A stretch of 39,513 nucleotides of DNA from Edaphobacter sp. (GTDB lineage Bacteria > Acidobacteriota > Terriglobia > Terriglobales > Acidobacteriaceae). The DNA lies in contig JAOAPB010000050.1 in NCBI GenBank assembly GCA_025462645.1, positions 1-39,513 on the forward strand. The letters are read 5' to 3'. The notes under the pieces were generated by a model. That model was not told where the DNA came from. It searched no databases and saw only the letters and a list, made by a program, of their open reading frames with translations. A program made the translations under genes and the position numbers. Positions 17,515 to 26,399 of the stretch are shown piece by piece; the first letter of the stretch is position 1, and each line of letters starts with the position of its first letter.

Positions 17515-17547
17515 ATCCCTTAGCGGCTATCGATAGCCGCTAGGGAT
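17515..17547. promoter_or_regulatory. Perfect 22-bp palindrome with extended arms, upstream of GH3 gene
   Basis: Bases 17521-17542 form a perfect palindrome centred on TATCGATA. ATCCC to the left and GGGAT to the right extend the pairing past one unpaired T. It lies 155 nt before the GH3 start and 77 nt after the VOC stop. No T-run follows, which argues against a plain terminator. LacI-family operators are palindromes with a central CG, so an operator for the GH3 gene is possible; this is inference. Confidence 0.5.
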
Positions 17548-17639
17548 CGCGTCTCTCCATGCGGATCTTGCGACAAGAAGTGTCAAATTCCTTTACTATA
17601 TCGTTTTAGTTCAATTAGACTTCTCGGCGTTCAACAAGT

Positions 17640-17658
17640 CCCTGCTTAGCAAGCGGGG
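17640..17658 (+). promoter_or_regulatory. Short hairpin in the GH3 leader
   Basis: CCCTGCTT and AAGCGGGG pair (8 bp with one G-T) around AGC, about 28 nt upstream of the AAAGGAG ribosome-binding site (17686-17692). Its role is unknown and it may be chance. Confidence 0.3.
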
Positions 17659-17697
17659 AGGGATACGATCGACTGCGCTCAATCCAAAGGAGCATGA

Positions 17698-19929
17698 ATG
17701 CTACGCAATAAATCATTGGGCGGTCTGAAGACCACCTCCCTCTTCGTTGTACTTGCATTGGCTTCCTTTGGACCCGGCGCTGCACAAGCCCAGGCAACAC
17801 CCGATACCTCGAAGATGCCATGGATGAACAAGGCCCTAGCCCCCGATGAGCGCGCCAACCTGGTCCTGGGCCAGATGACACTCGACGAGAAGATACAAAT
17901 GGTTCATGGCACCGGTTGGGGAGTTCTGCGCAAGGGTGCTCCCATCTCCGCCCGCTCGAACTTCGGTGCAGGCTTCATGGCCGGTATCGATCGCTTGAAT
18001 ATCCCCGACATCAACCTGGCCGATTCCGCGGTGGGCATCCGAATGGCTGCCTACCAGAGCCGCTACTCCACGCTGCTGCCCTCGACCCTGGGAGCCGCCG
18101 CAAGCTGGAACCCCGACTCGGCCTTCCTCTATGGATCTGTGATTGGCCGCGAGCTGCGAGCTCAAGGCTTCAACATGTCCATCGGCGGGGGCGTCAACAT
18201 CACGCGCGAGCCACGCAACGGCCGCAACTTCGAGTACGCCGGGGAAGATCCCGTCCTCGCCGGGACCATGACCGGCTATCTGATGAACGGCGTCAAATCG
18301 CAACACGTGATGAGCGACATCAAGCACTATGCGCTGAACGACCAGGAGACCGGTCGAACCGTCGTCAACGTGCTGCTGGACAAGAAGGCCATGCGCGAGT
18401 CCGACCTGCTGGCCTTCGAGATTGCGATCGGGATCTCCGACCCTTCGGGCGTGATGTGTTCGTACAACCTCGTCGAGGGGGATTGGGCCTGCGAGAACGA
18501 CTATCTCCTCAACCAGGTTTTGAAGAAAGACTTCAAGTTCAAGGGCTGGGTTCTCTCCGACTGGAGCGCAACCCACAGCACCGTGAAGGCCGCGCTGAAT
18601 GGGCTCGACCAGGAGATGCCCGGTGACGACAACTACTTCGGCCCGCCGTTGAAGAAAGCCATCGAGAGCGGACAGGTGCCGATGGCGCGTCTTGACGACA
18701 TGGTCCACCGCATCCTGCGCAGTATGTTCGCCGCAGGGGTCGTCGACGACCCACCGGTCCGTACGGTAGTCGATCCCTTTCGTGGTCTCGAAGAGGCCCA
18801 GCACATCGCCGAAGAGAGCATCGTTCTGCTGAAGAACGATCATGTGCTGCCGCTGAAGGCATCGCAGTCATCCTCTATCGCGCTCATCGGAGGACATGCG
18901 GACGTCGGCGTTCTCTCCGGTGGCGGCTCCGCGCAGGTCGACGCTCCCGGCGGCAACGCTATCGACCCCAGATCCGGCGGCTCCGTATGGGGCAAGCCGG
19001 TCTACTTCCCCTCCTCTCCGCTCAAGTTCATTCACCAGAAGACCCCACAGGCCAATATCCAGTACATCGATGGACAGGACAAGGCCGCCGCAGCCAGGCT
19101 CGCGAAGAGCTCCAGCCTCGCGATTGTCTTCGTCACCCAGTGGATGAGCGAAGGTCACGACTCACCCACGCTGTCGCTGCCGGACGATCAGGACGCGCTT
19201 GTTGAAGCCATAGCCTCTGCGAATCCAAATACCATTGTGGTCCTTGAGAACGGCGGCCCCGTCAGTATGCTCTGGGCGCAGCACGTCAAGGGAATCATCG
19301 AGATGTGGTATCCCGGCATCGGCGGGGCGCAGGCATTGTCGAACATCCTCTTCGGCGACGTCAATCCCTCGGGCAAGCTCCCTGTCACCTTCGCCAGGAG
19401 CGACGCCGACCTCCCTCATCCCATCGTTCCCGGACTCGATCCTGTCAGCAAGACAACACTAGAGGATCACCAGGATAAGGTTCGACCCTTCGACCTTAGG
19501 TACACCGAAGGCGCCAGGGTCGGCTACAAGTGGTTCGACGCGATGAACAAACAGCCGCTGTTCCCCTTCGGGTTTGGCTTGTCGTACACCAACTATGCTT
19601 ATTCCAATCTCACTGTGGACGACACCCAACGGACAGTCCACTTCACGGTTCGCAACACTGGCTCAAGCGAAGGCACGGAGATCGCCCAGGTCTACGTCGC
19701 TCTACCCGCTGCAGCGAAAGAGGACTACAAACGCATGGTCGCATGGCAGCGCGTAAAGCTGGCTCCCGGGGAGTCGAAGGCCGTTACTCTGAAGCTTGAT
19801 CCGCTGTACCTCTCCGTCTTCGACACAGACAAGAACGCATGGCAGCTTCTATCCGGAGACTACAAGGTGATGGCAGGAGCATCGTCCCGCGAGACTCCAT
19901 TGCAGGCAACGCTCCACATTCAACCGTAG
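17698..19929 (+). CDS. Secreted GH3 beta-glucosidase-type glycoside hydrolase
   Basis: The 743-residue protein has a signal peptide (about 1-32, ending AQAQA). The GH3 N-terminal barrel includes LADSAVGIRMA, KHYALNDQETGR and nucleophile Asp288 in GWVLSDWSATH. The GH3 C-terminal alpha/beta domain includes ESIVLLKNDHVLPL and WYPGIGGAQALSNILFG. A fibronectin-III-like domain follows PFGFGLSYTNY. The order and length fit BglX-type enzymes that remove terminal beta-linked glucose, or sometimes xylose, from oligosaccharides in the periplasm or outside. AAAGGAG sits 5 nt before the ATG. The palindrome at 17521 and the leader hairpin may regulate it. Substrate specificity cannot be fixed from the sequence. 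Confidence 0.92.
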   Translation: MLRNKSLGGLKTTSLFVVLALASFGPGAAQAQATPDTSKMPWMNKALAPDERANLVLGQMTLDEKIQMVHGTGWGVLRKGAPISARSNFGAGFMAGIDRLNIPDINLADSAVGIRMAAYQSRYSTLLPSTLGAAASWNPDSAFLYGSVIGRELRAQGFNMSIGGGVNITREPRNGRNFEYAGEDPVLAGTMTGYLMNGVKSQHVMSDIKHYALNDQETGRTVVNVLLDKKAMRESDLLAFEIAIGISDPSGVMCSYNLVEGDWACENDYLLNQVLKKDFKFKGWVLSDWSATHSTVKAALNGLDQEMPGDDNYFGPPLKKAIESGQVPMARLDDMVHRILRSMFAAGVVDDPPVRTVVDPFRGLEEAQHIAEESIVLLKNDHVLPLKASQSSSIALIGGHADVGVLSGGGSAQVDAPGGNAIDPRSGGSVWGKPVYFPSSPLKFIHQKTPQANIQYIDGQDKAAAARLAKSSSLAIVFVTQWMSEGHDSPTLSLPDDQDALVEAIASANPNTIVVLENGGPVSMLWAQHVKGIIEMWYPGIGGAQALSNILFGDVNPSGKLPVTFARSDADLPHPIVPGLDPVSKTTLEDHQDKVRPFDLRYTEGARVGYKWFDAMNKQPLFPFGFGLSYTNYAYSNLTVDDTQRTVHFTVRNTGSSEGTEIAQVYVALPAAAKEDYKRMVAWQRVKLAPGESKAVTLKLDPLYLSVFDTDKNAWQLLSGDYKVMAGASSRETPLQATLHIQP

Positions 19930-19984
19930 AAAAGATAGACCGCAAGAGGATGCAGCGGCGTATCCCTGGCCCTGCTTTGGGAGC

Positions 19985-20392
19985 CTATCCCAGGGCCTCG
20001 GAGTACTCTTCGTCCGTTACATGCTCCAGCCACACCACATCAAGGCCAGAAGCATCAGTCTCCTGCATGGCCAGATGCACCATGGTATGTCCCGGAGCAG
20101 CGCCATGCCAGTGCACTTCGCCCGCCTCGATCCATACGGAGTCACCAGGCCGAATCTCCTGCACAGGCCCGCCCTTCAGTTGCACGCGTCCCAGTCCGGC
20201 CTGCACATGCAGCCCTTGTCCTACCGGATGCGTATGCCAGGCTGTGCGCGCACCCGGCTCAAAGGAAACCCGATTCACCTTCATCCTCGAAGGCGCAGCT
20301 CCCGCGACAATCTCATCGATCCACACCGTGCCGGTAAACCAAGCCTCTGGGCCCTTACGGCAGCCACGCATCCCGTTTGTCATTATCTTCAT
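19985..20392 (-). CDS. Single-domain cupin protein
   Basis: A 135-residue cupin. Motif 1 reads FEPGARTAWHTHPVGQGLHV, holding two of the metal-binding His. Motif 2 reads GDSVWIEAGEVHWHGAAPGH. This size and pattern match small cupins often annotated beside carboxymuconolactone decarboxylases, with no agreed reaction. The frame is open up to 20431 (GTG); the ATG at 20392 gives MKIMTNGMRGCRKG, and a Met three residues later is also possible. It is antisense to its neighbours, convergent with GH3 and divergent from GH95. A sugar-related role is only suggested by location. Confidence 0.8.
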   Translation of the reverse strand: MKIMTNGMRGCRKGPEAWFTGTVWIDEIVAGAAPSRMKVNRVSFEPGARTAWHTHPVGQGLHVQAGLGRVQLKGGPVQEIRPGDSVWIEAGEVHWHGAAPGHTMVHLAMQETDASGLDVVWLEHVTDEEYSEALG

Positions 20393-20589
20393 GGTGTCGA
20401 TGATTCTAGTAGAGTGGGAACCAGACACCAAGCTGCTCTATCCGAATCTGCCCATCCTGGCTACATGAAACTCAAGATTCACTAATCAAAACAAAACACT
20501 GCTCCCTCAACTAGAATGATCTTTCTGAGCGAACCTGCATCAGTTTGAAAGAAACAGCATCGCCTGACCTTAACTCTACGGAGTATGGA

Positions 20590-23094
20590 ATGACTACCCG
20601 CACGACGCGCCGCCGCTTTCTCGCTACCTCCGCCGCCACAGCAGCAGCCCTCTCCCAGCAAGCCGCATTCGCCGCCGCCCCAGTGCCGCAGGATGACGCT
20701 ACCCCCTACAAACTCTTCTTCAACCAGCCCGCAGCCAAATGGTTCGACTCGCTTCCCGTGGGTAACGGACGCCTCGGAGCCTGCGTCTTCGGAGACACTG
20801 CCCGTGAGCGCATCCAACTCAACGAAGAATCGATATGGGACGGCGAGCACCGCGATCGCACCAACCCGAAGGCTGGAGAGGCCGTCCCGAAGATCCGCGA
20901 GCTCCTCTTCGCCGGAAAGGTTCGAGAGGCCGAGGCCCTCGCCCTCTCCGACATGATGTCCATTCCACGCGGAATGCCGTGTTATCAGACCCTCGGAGAT
21001 CTCCACCTCGATCTCGGGGCTATCGGCAGCGTCGAGAACTATCGCCTCGAACTTAACCTCGACACCGCCATCGTCACCACGACCTTCACCCATGCGGGCA
21101 CCCACTTTACCCGCGAGGTCTTCAGCTCGGCCCCTGATCAGGTCATCGCCATCCGGCTCACGTCAAGCACTCCCGGCAAACTGAACTTCACCGCCACACT
21201 CGATCGCCCCGCTCATTTTGCCACCACAGCTATCGCCCCCAACCGTCTCACGCTCTCAGGCGAAGCTCTTCCGGTTAACGACAATCCCAGATTTCCTATC
21301 AAGGAACGTCAGGTCGGCATCAAATATCATGCCGAACTCCTGGCCTTAACCGACTCCAAAGGAACCGCCACCACAAAGGACACCACCCTCACCATCTCCA
21401 ATGCAACAGAGGTAACGCTGCTCATCGACTGCGCCACCAACTACCGCTATCCCGCGGGCCTCGAAGCCATGCAAGCGGCAGTGGCCAAAAACCTTAACGC
21501 GGCCCGCACTCGCACCTACGCCGACCTCCGCAGCCGCCACGTCGCCGACCACCAGCGTCTCTTCCGTCGCGCTGAAATCTCTCTCGGTCCAGATCCCAAC
21601 GCTAAAACCCCTACCGACAAACGTGTTCAGCACATCAAGGACGGCGGGGAAGACATCCACCTACTCCCCCTCTACTTCCAGTACGGCCGCTACATGCTCA
21701 TCTCAAGTTCACGCCCCGGCACGCTCGCCTCTAATCTGCAGGGCATCTGGAACGAGTCCGTCGATCCGCCCTGGGGCTCCAAGTACACCATCAACATCAA
21801 TACCGAGATGAACTACTGGCTAGCCAATCGAGCCAACCTCGCCGATCTCAACGCTCCCCTCTTCGACCTGATCGACAATGCCCGCGCCTCCGGAGCAATT
21901 ACTGCGCAGCGGTACTACAAAGCCCGCGGCACCGTCGTTCATCACAATACCGATATCTGGGGCGACACCTCTCCCATCGACGCTCTCGGCGGAGGCATCT
22001 GGCCCATGGGAGGTTCCTGGCTCTCCCTCCACCTCTGGGACCACTTCGACTACACCGGCGACGCCGCCTTCCTCCGCGATCGCGCCTATCCACGACTCCG
22101 CGAAAATGCCCTCTTCCTTCTCGACTACCTCATCCCCGCGCCCGACGGAACGCCATACGCCGGACACCTCATCACCGGCCCCTCCTGCTCTCCCGAGAAC
22201 AAGTACAAACTACCCGACGGCTCCGCTCACAACCTCTGCATGGGCCCAACGATGGATACCGAGATCACCCGGGCCATCCTAACCCGTCTCCTGCAATCCG
22301 CAACCATCCTTGGCGAATCAAGCCTTACCGCTGACGCAGACCTCCACACCAGGGCCCGCTCTGCCCTCGCCAAACTCCCGCCTTATAAAGTCGGCAAAGC
22401 AGGCAATCTGCAGGAGTGGCCCGAGGACTACGTTGAGAATGAGCCCGGCCACCGCCACATCTCCCACCTCTTTGCCCTCTTCCCCGACGACCAGATCACG
22501 CCTCGCGGCACACCCGAGCTGGCCCAGGCCTGCCGCACCACGCTCGACCGCCGCCTTGCCGCCGACGGAGGCAGCACCGGCTGGTCTCGCTCCTGGATCG
22601 TCAACTGCATGGCCCGCCTCGAAGACGGCGATGCAGCCTACCAGAGCGTGCTTCAGCTCTTCCGCCAATCCACCCGCCGCAACCTCTTCGACGTATGCGG
22701 TCTGAAAGAAGACTCCCCCTTCCAGATCGACGGCAACCTCGGCGGCCCTACCGCTCTCATCGAGATGCTGCTTCAGTCACACGCGAACGGCTCCGAACCA
22801 AACACAAACGTCGTCCGCTTTCTGCCCGCTCTCCCCAAGGCCTGGCCAACCGGAAGCTTCCGCGGCCTGCAAGCAAGAGGCGGTCTCGAGGTCAGCCTCG
22901 CCTGGCAGGATGGCAAAGCCACCACGGCAGTTCTCAAGGCCGCGATCGACCACACTCACCGCATCGCGGCCCCCAAAGGCCAATCGATCACATCCGTCAG
23001 ACTAGGTGGAACGAAGCCCGTCTCCGCCGAAGCTGCCGACGAGATATCGCTCCCCGTCAAAGCTGGAGAGACGTTCACCCTGCACTTCAGTTGA
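20590..23094 (+). CDS. Tat-exported GH95 alpha-L-fucosidase-type hydrolase
   Basis: An 834-residue protein with a Tat-like signal (TTRRRFLATSAATAAALS, ending AFAAA). The N-terminal beta domain has WFDSLPVGNGRLGACVFGD and IQLNEESIWDG. The (alpha/alpha)6 catalytic part has YTININTEMNYW, VHHNTDIWGD, GPTMDTEITRAIL, WSRSWIVNCMARL and FQIDGNLGGP, which are the conserved GH95 blocks. The family inverts alpha-1,2-fucosides or alpha-L-galactosides, for example in xyloglucan or pectin side chains. The start is the ATG at 20590, with GGAG at 20580-20583; an upstream start would push the twin Arg away from the N-terminus. It is a plausible partner of the GH3 enzyme in removing side chains from plant glycans. 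Confidence 0.92.
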   Translation: MTTRTTRRRFLATSAATAAALSQQAAFAAAPVPQDDATPYKLFFNQPAAKWFDSLPVGNGRLGACVFGDTARERIQLNEESIWDGEHRDRTNPKAGEAVPKIRELLFAGKVREAEALALSDMMSIPRGMPCYQTLGDLHLDLGAIGSVENYRLELNLDTAIVTTTFTHAGTHFTREVFSSAPDQVIAIRLTSSTPGKLNFTATLDRPAHFATTAIAPNRLTLSGEALPVNDNPRFPIKERQVGIKYHAELLALTDSKGTATTKDTTLTISNATEVTLLIDCATNYRYPAGLEAMQAAVAKNLNAARTRTYADLRSRHVADHQRLFRRAEISLGPDPNAKTPTDKRVQHIKDGGEDIHLLPLYFQYGRYMLISSSRPGTLASNLQGIWNESVDPPWGSKYTININTEMNYWLANRANLADLNAPLFDLIDNARASGAITAQRYYKARGTVVHHNTDIWGDTSPIDALGGGIWPMGGSWLSLHLWDHFDYTGDAAFLRDRAYPRLRENALFLLDYLIPAPDGTPYAGHLITGPSCSPENKYKLPDGSAHNLCMGPTMDTEITRAILTRLLQSATILGESSLTADADLHTRARSALAKLPPYKVGKAGNLQEWPEDYVENEPGHRHISHLFALFPDDQITPRGTPELAQACRTTLDRRLAADGGSTGWSRSWIVNCMARLEDGDAAYQSVLQLFRQSTRRNLFDVCGLKEDSPFQIDGNLGGPTALIEMLLQSHANGSEPNTNVVRFLPALPKAWPTGSFRGLQARGGLEVSLAWQDGKATTAVLKAAIDHTHRIAAPKGQSITSVRLGGTKPVSAEAADEISLPVKAGETFTLHFS

Positions 23095-23107
23095 TCGTTA
23101 TCGTCGC

Positions 23108-23122
23108 AGCCCGATGGGCTTT
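23108..23122 (+). terminator. Weak hairpin after the GH95 gene
   Basis: AGCCC-GAT-GGGCT followed by TT, 13 nt past the GH95 stop and next to the convergent regulator's 3' end. The stem is only 5 bp, so this is a tentative terminator. Confidence 0.35.
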
Positions 23123-23126
23123 CGAC

Positions 23127-23957
23127 TCAAGCGGGCAGCGCATCGCCGAGTGACTCTGCGATATAGCTGTCCATCGCCTGACTGAGTTGCGAATCGACCT
23201 CATCTGCGATAGTCATCACTCCAATCAGCACCACGCTGAAATCGATGTTCGCCAGATTGTTCTGCAATGTTTTAAAGATACTGACCTGCAATATCCGAGA
23301 CTCTTCCACCATCATCGCCGCCGTGTAGCCCTGCTTGCGCCGAGTTACCCCGTGCTCTGCAGCGGCTGCCGACAACAGTTCTTTGGTGCCGAGCTCTTTC
23401 GATGCGCGAAGACGATACACCAGGTCCCGGAAGACCTGCGTCAGATGGCCGCAGCGCAGTTCAAAGGTCAGGGGTATCGCCATCAGCTTTGCTTCCATCT
23501 GGACAAGCTCAAACCAGCTCTGAATCGTGCTCTCGACAGACCGTTCGAGAATAGTCGCCACGCTCTCCACAATGCGGGAACGCGGTGGTCCAATCGCGAG
23601 CCTCTGCTTGATCACATCGATCAGCATCTCTACATTCATAGGCTTCACCAGGATCTCGTCTGCCTGAAGCAGAATGGCCTGAGCAGCCGCCTCCATCGCC
23701 GGGAACGCAGTCAACAATAACGTGACGGCTTTAGGATTGGAGTGGCGCATAGCACTCACAACCGTGAGACCATCCCCCGCCCCCGGCATATGTAAATCGC
23801 TTAGCAACACATCGAAGATCTCTGCGTTAATCTTCTTCAGAGCCTCCGGCACATTGGCGGCGACAGTCACAATGAAGTCATGTTGCTCGAGAATGAGAGC
23901 GAGCGTATACCGAATTGACGCATCGTCATCGACCAGCAAAACCTTGGCGAGGGCCAC
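23127..23957 (-). CDS. Response regulator with RsbRD_N-like helical output domain
   Basis: The 276-residue protein has a full receiver (about 1-118): VDDD near 9-12, Asp54 in SDLHMPG, Thr83 and Lys105 in VKP. The C-terminal all-helical region (about 125-270) has HGVTRRKQGYTAAMMVEESR, resembling the RsbRD N-terminal sensor domain of RsbR-type stressosome proteins. No DNA-binding motif is visible, so output is probably through protein contact. The frame starts at a GTG at 23981, but AGGAG ends 5 nt before a GTG at 23957, giving MALAKVLLVDDD, and I use that start. No kinase is adjacent. It is convergent with GH95. Confidence 0.82.
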   Translation of the reverse strand: MALAKVLLVDDDASIRYTLALILEQHDFIVTVAANVPEALKKINAEIFDVLLSDLHMPGAGDGLTVVSAMRHSNPKAVTLLLTAFPAMEAAAQAILLQADEILVKPMNVEMLIDVIKQRLAIGPPRSRIVESVATILERSVESTIQSWFELVQMEAKLMAIPLTFELRCGHLTQVFRDLVYRLRASKELGTKELLSAAAAEHGVTRRKQGYTAAMMVEESRILQVSIFKTLQNNLANIDFSVVLIGVMTIADEVDSQLSQAMDSYIAESLGDALPA

Positions 23958-24102
23958 CCTATCTCCTTCCGTTGCGTCCACGAGGAATACAAACTCACAG
24001 ATCAGCGGTATCTTCAGCTTACGCCTCTATGTGCGGTAGGCGACAAAGGCAGGGCTCGGCCACAACGATTCACGTCATCCCACCAGAAAAATGCTTGTGA
24101 CC

Positions 24103-24130
24103 AAAAAATGCCCGAGCCGAAGCCCGGGCA
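24103..24130 (-). terminator. Rho-independent terminator of the hrcA-grpE-dnaJ run
   Basis: Read on the minus strand, TGCCCGGGC, a TTCG loop and GCTCGGGCA form a 9-bp stem with one mismatch, followed by six T. It starts 21 nt after the dnaJ stop. Confidence 0.9.
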
Positions 24131-24150
24131 CTCTCACAACGAAAAAAACG

Positions 24151-25299
24151 CTAGCTGAAGATCTCCTTCACCTTCTCAAACAACCCAGGCGAACTAGGAG
24201 TATTCTCCACCACCATCGTCTCGCTCAACTGCCGCAGCAACTCCTTCTGCTGCTTGTTCAGCTTGTTCGGAGTCTGCACCCGAATCTCGACGATCAGATC
24301 GCCCTTGCCATGCGAGTTGAGATGAGGCACGCCCTTCCCGCGCAGCCGGAACGCCTTCCCGCTCTGCGTCCCCTCGGGGACCTTGATCGAAGCCGGCCCC
24401 TCCAGGGTCTGAATCTCCAACTCCGTTCCCAGCGCCGCCTGCGGAAACGAGATCGGCATCACGCAATGCAGGTCGTCGCCATCACGCTCGAAGAACTTGT
24501 GCGCCTTCACATTCAGCACAACGTAGAGATCGCCCGACGGACCCGCAAACTTCCCAGCCTCGCCCTCGCCCTGATACCGGATCCGCGTATCCTGTTCGAC
24601 ACCCGCCGGCACCTTCACCAGGATCGAGTGCTCCGTCTGCACCCGCGTCTCGCCCCGGCACGTCGTGCATGGATCGACGATCAGCGTTCCCGTCCCGCCG
24701 CAGACCGAGCAGGTCCGAGCCACCGAGAAGAATCCCTGCTGGAACCTCTGCTGTCCGCGCCCGCCGCACTGCGTGCACGTTACCGCGGCCTTCCCCTTCG
24801 CGGCGCCTGAGCCCTTGCAATCGACACAGGTCTCCATCCGCCGGATGGTGATCTCCTTCTCCTTCCCGAAGACCGCCTCCTCGAACTCCAGCGTCAGGTC
24901 GTACCGCAGATCGCGCCCGCGCTGCTCCCGCGAAGCCTTGCGTCCGCCACTGCCGCCCATGTTGAACATCTCGCCGAACAGGTCGCCGAAGATGTCTCCC
25001 AGATCCTGCGCACCACTGAACCCGCCACCGGTGAACGGATTCCCCCCACCACCGCCGCCATTGAACGCAGCATGGCCATACCGGTCATAGGCCGCCCGTT
25101 TCTCCGCGTCGCTCAGCACCGAGTAAGCCTCGCTGCACTCCTTGAACTTCTCCTCCGCCGACGGGTCATCCGGATTTCGATCCGGGTGATACTGCATCGC
25201 CAGCTTTCGATAAGAGGTCTTCAGCTCTTGATCGCTCGCATCCCGCGAGACACTCAACACTTCGTAGTAATCCAGTTTCGTCACGTTCGCTGTCGCCAT
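24151..25299 (-). CDS. dnaJ: Chaperone DnaJ (Hsp40)
   Basis: The 382-residue co-chaperone stimulates DnaK ATPase and hands it unfolded protein. The J-domain (about 8-75) has HPD at 38-40. A Gly/Phe-rich linker spans about 80-120. Four zinc-binding repeats follow: CVDCKGSG at 158, CTQCGGRG at 175, CSVCGGTG at 197, and CTTCRGET at 211, where the last Gly is lost. C-terminal substrate domains reach FEKVKEIFS. It is the last gene of the hrcA-grpE-dnaJ run and ends in a strong terminator. grpE is upstream with a 209-nt gap holding a repeat element. Confidence 0.96.
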   Translation of the reverse strand: MATANVTKLDYYEVLSVSRDASDQELKTSYRKLAMQYHPDRNPDDPSAEEKFKECSEAYSVLSDAEKRAAYDRYGHAAFNGGGGGGNPFTGGGFSGAQDLGDIFGDLFGEMFNMGGSGGRKASREQRGRDLRYDLTLEFEEAVFGKEKEITIRRMETCVDCKGSGAAKGKAAVTCTQCGGRGQQRFQQGFFSVARTCSVCGGTGTLIVDPCTTCRGETRVQTEHSILVKVPAGVEQDTRIRYQGEGEAGKFAGPSGDLYVVLNVKAHKFFERDGDDLHCVMPISFPQAALGTELEIQTLEGPASIKVPEGTQSGKAFRLRGKGVPHLNSHGKGDLIVEIRVQTPNKLNKQQKELLRQLSETMVVENTPSSPGLFEKVKEIFS

Positions 25300-25354
25300 A
25301 TCTCTAAAATCTCTCTCCCAACTCCGCTACGCCAAAGCTCGCCATCGACTCATT

Positions 25355-25415
25355 GTAAGTTTTGTCGTCATCGTAAGTTTTGTCGTCATCCTGAGCGCAG
25401 CGAAGGATCCCGAAG
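25355..25415 (+). repeat. Tandem 18-bp repeat fused to a common intergenic motif
   Basis: GTAAGTTTTGTCGTCATC occurs twice without a gap (25355-25372 and 25373-25390). It runs into CTGAGCGCAGCGAAGGATCC, a motif widely scattered in intergenic DNA of many bacteria. Translation of the motif gives the well-known artefact HPERSEGS, so an ORF here should not be called. It sits in the grpE-dnaJ gap. Confidence 0.75.
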
Positions 25416-25508
25416 GTCTCTCCTGGCCACAACTGTCAGATTCTTTTTAGCACCCAACTCTCCTGCTCTTGCCGTCGCCGTTGTTCTTGCCGTCCGCAAC
25501 CAAAATCC

Positions 25509-26078
25509 CTACTCAGCAACCTGATCCGCATTTACCGCAATTCTGACCAGCGCTGGCCGCAGCAGCTTATCCCGAATCCTGTATCCCCGCCGAATCTCCT
25601 CCAGCACCTGGTGGTCCGGGAACTCCTTGGTTTCGATGCTACCCAAAGCCTCATGGATTCTGGGGTCGAACTGCGCCCCAACCGACTCCACCGGCACCAC
25701 GTTCAGCCCCTTCAGCGCATCTTCCATCTGTTTCAGGATCAGCTCCACTCCCGTCCGCAGCTGCTCGGCAGTTCCATCCGCCTTCAGCGCAAGCTGAAAG
25801 TTGTCCATCACTCCCAGGAACGGCTCCACCGTATTCGAAATCGTATAGTCCCGGGTATCCGCGCGCTCCTTCGCCTCGCGCTTGCGGGCGTTATCGAACT
25901 CAGCCTGCAGCCGGGCCAGCCGATCCAGCAGCTGGTCTCTCTCGCCCTTCACCAGCTCCAGCTCCGCCTGTAGAACGCTCACTTCACTCACCGGTTCAGC
26001 CGCGGGGGTTGTCACAACTTCGCCCTCTTGCACAGCCTGTACGGTCATCTCATCCTGCATCGGTTCATGTCTCCTCAT
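25509..26078 (-). CDS. grpE: Nucleotide exchange factor GrpE
   Basis: The 189-residue protein releases ADP from DnaK. A disordered acidic N-terminus is followed by a long coiled coil (from about residue 32; LQAELELVKGERDQLLDRLA) and the beta-wing domain with DPRIHEALGSIE and GYRIRDKLLRPALVRI. The frame extends to 26144, but the ATG at 26078 has AGAGGA about 8 nt upstream; a Met six residues later, also with AGGAG upstream, is an alternative. It lies between hrcA and dnaJ. The 321-nt gap to hrcA holds no gene that I can support and no CIRCE element. Confidence 0.93.
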   Translation of the reverse strand: MRRHEPMQDEMTVQAVQEGEVVTTPAAEPVSEVSVLQAELELVKGERDQLLDRLARLQAEFDNARKREAKERADTRDYTISNTVEPFLGVMDNFQLALKADGTAEQLRTGVELILKQMEDALKGLNVVPVESVGAQFDPRIHEALGSIETKEFPDHQVLEEIRRGYRIRDKLLRPALVRIAVNADQVAE

Positions 26079-26399
26079 ATCGTCGTTTCCTCTTCTATTG
26101 TTGCCCATTCCGGCCCATCGCGCGAGTCGCTCCCTACCCGTCATCCCCTAACCCCTCTGTTTCCAATATGAGCACCATGAGCCTCAATGACTCACATCGG
26201 CAGACATGCCGCACCTCAAAAAATAAATCCCGAAATCGTGCCGAATCCCCGAGGCCGCGAAACGTCCCTCCACTATCCAGCGTTACCAGGCATTCCACCA
26301 CAACCTGACCACAAAAACACCACATCCAACATGCATTTTTCGCCAAAAACCCCAGCAAAAACACCGCTCCACCAGCGCACAAAAAAATCGCAAGAAATT

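Noticed and set aside
25370..25460. Open frame across the grpE-dnaJ gap giving a HPERSEGS-type peptide
   Set aside because: This peptide is the translation of a common intergenic repeat and is a known false gene call.
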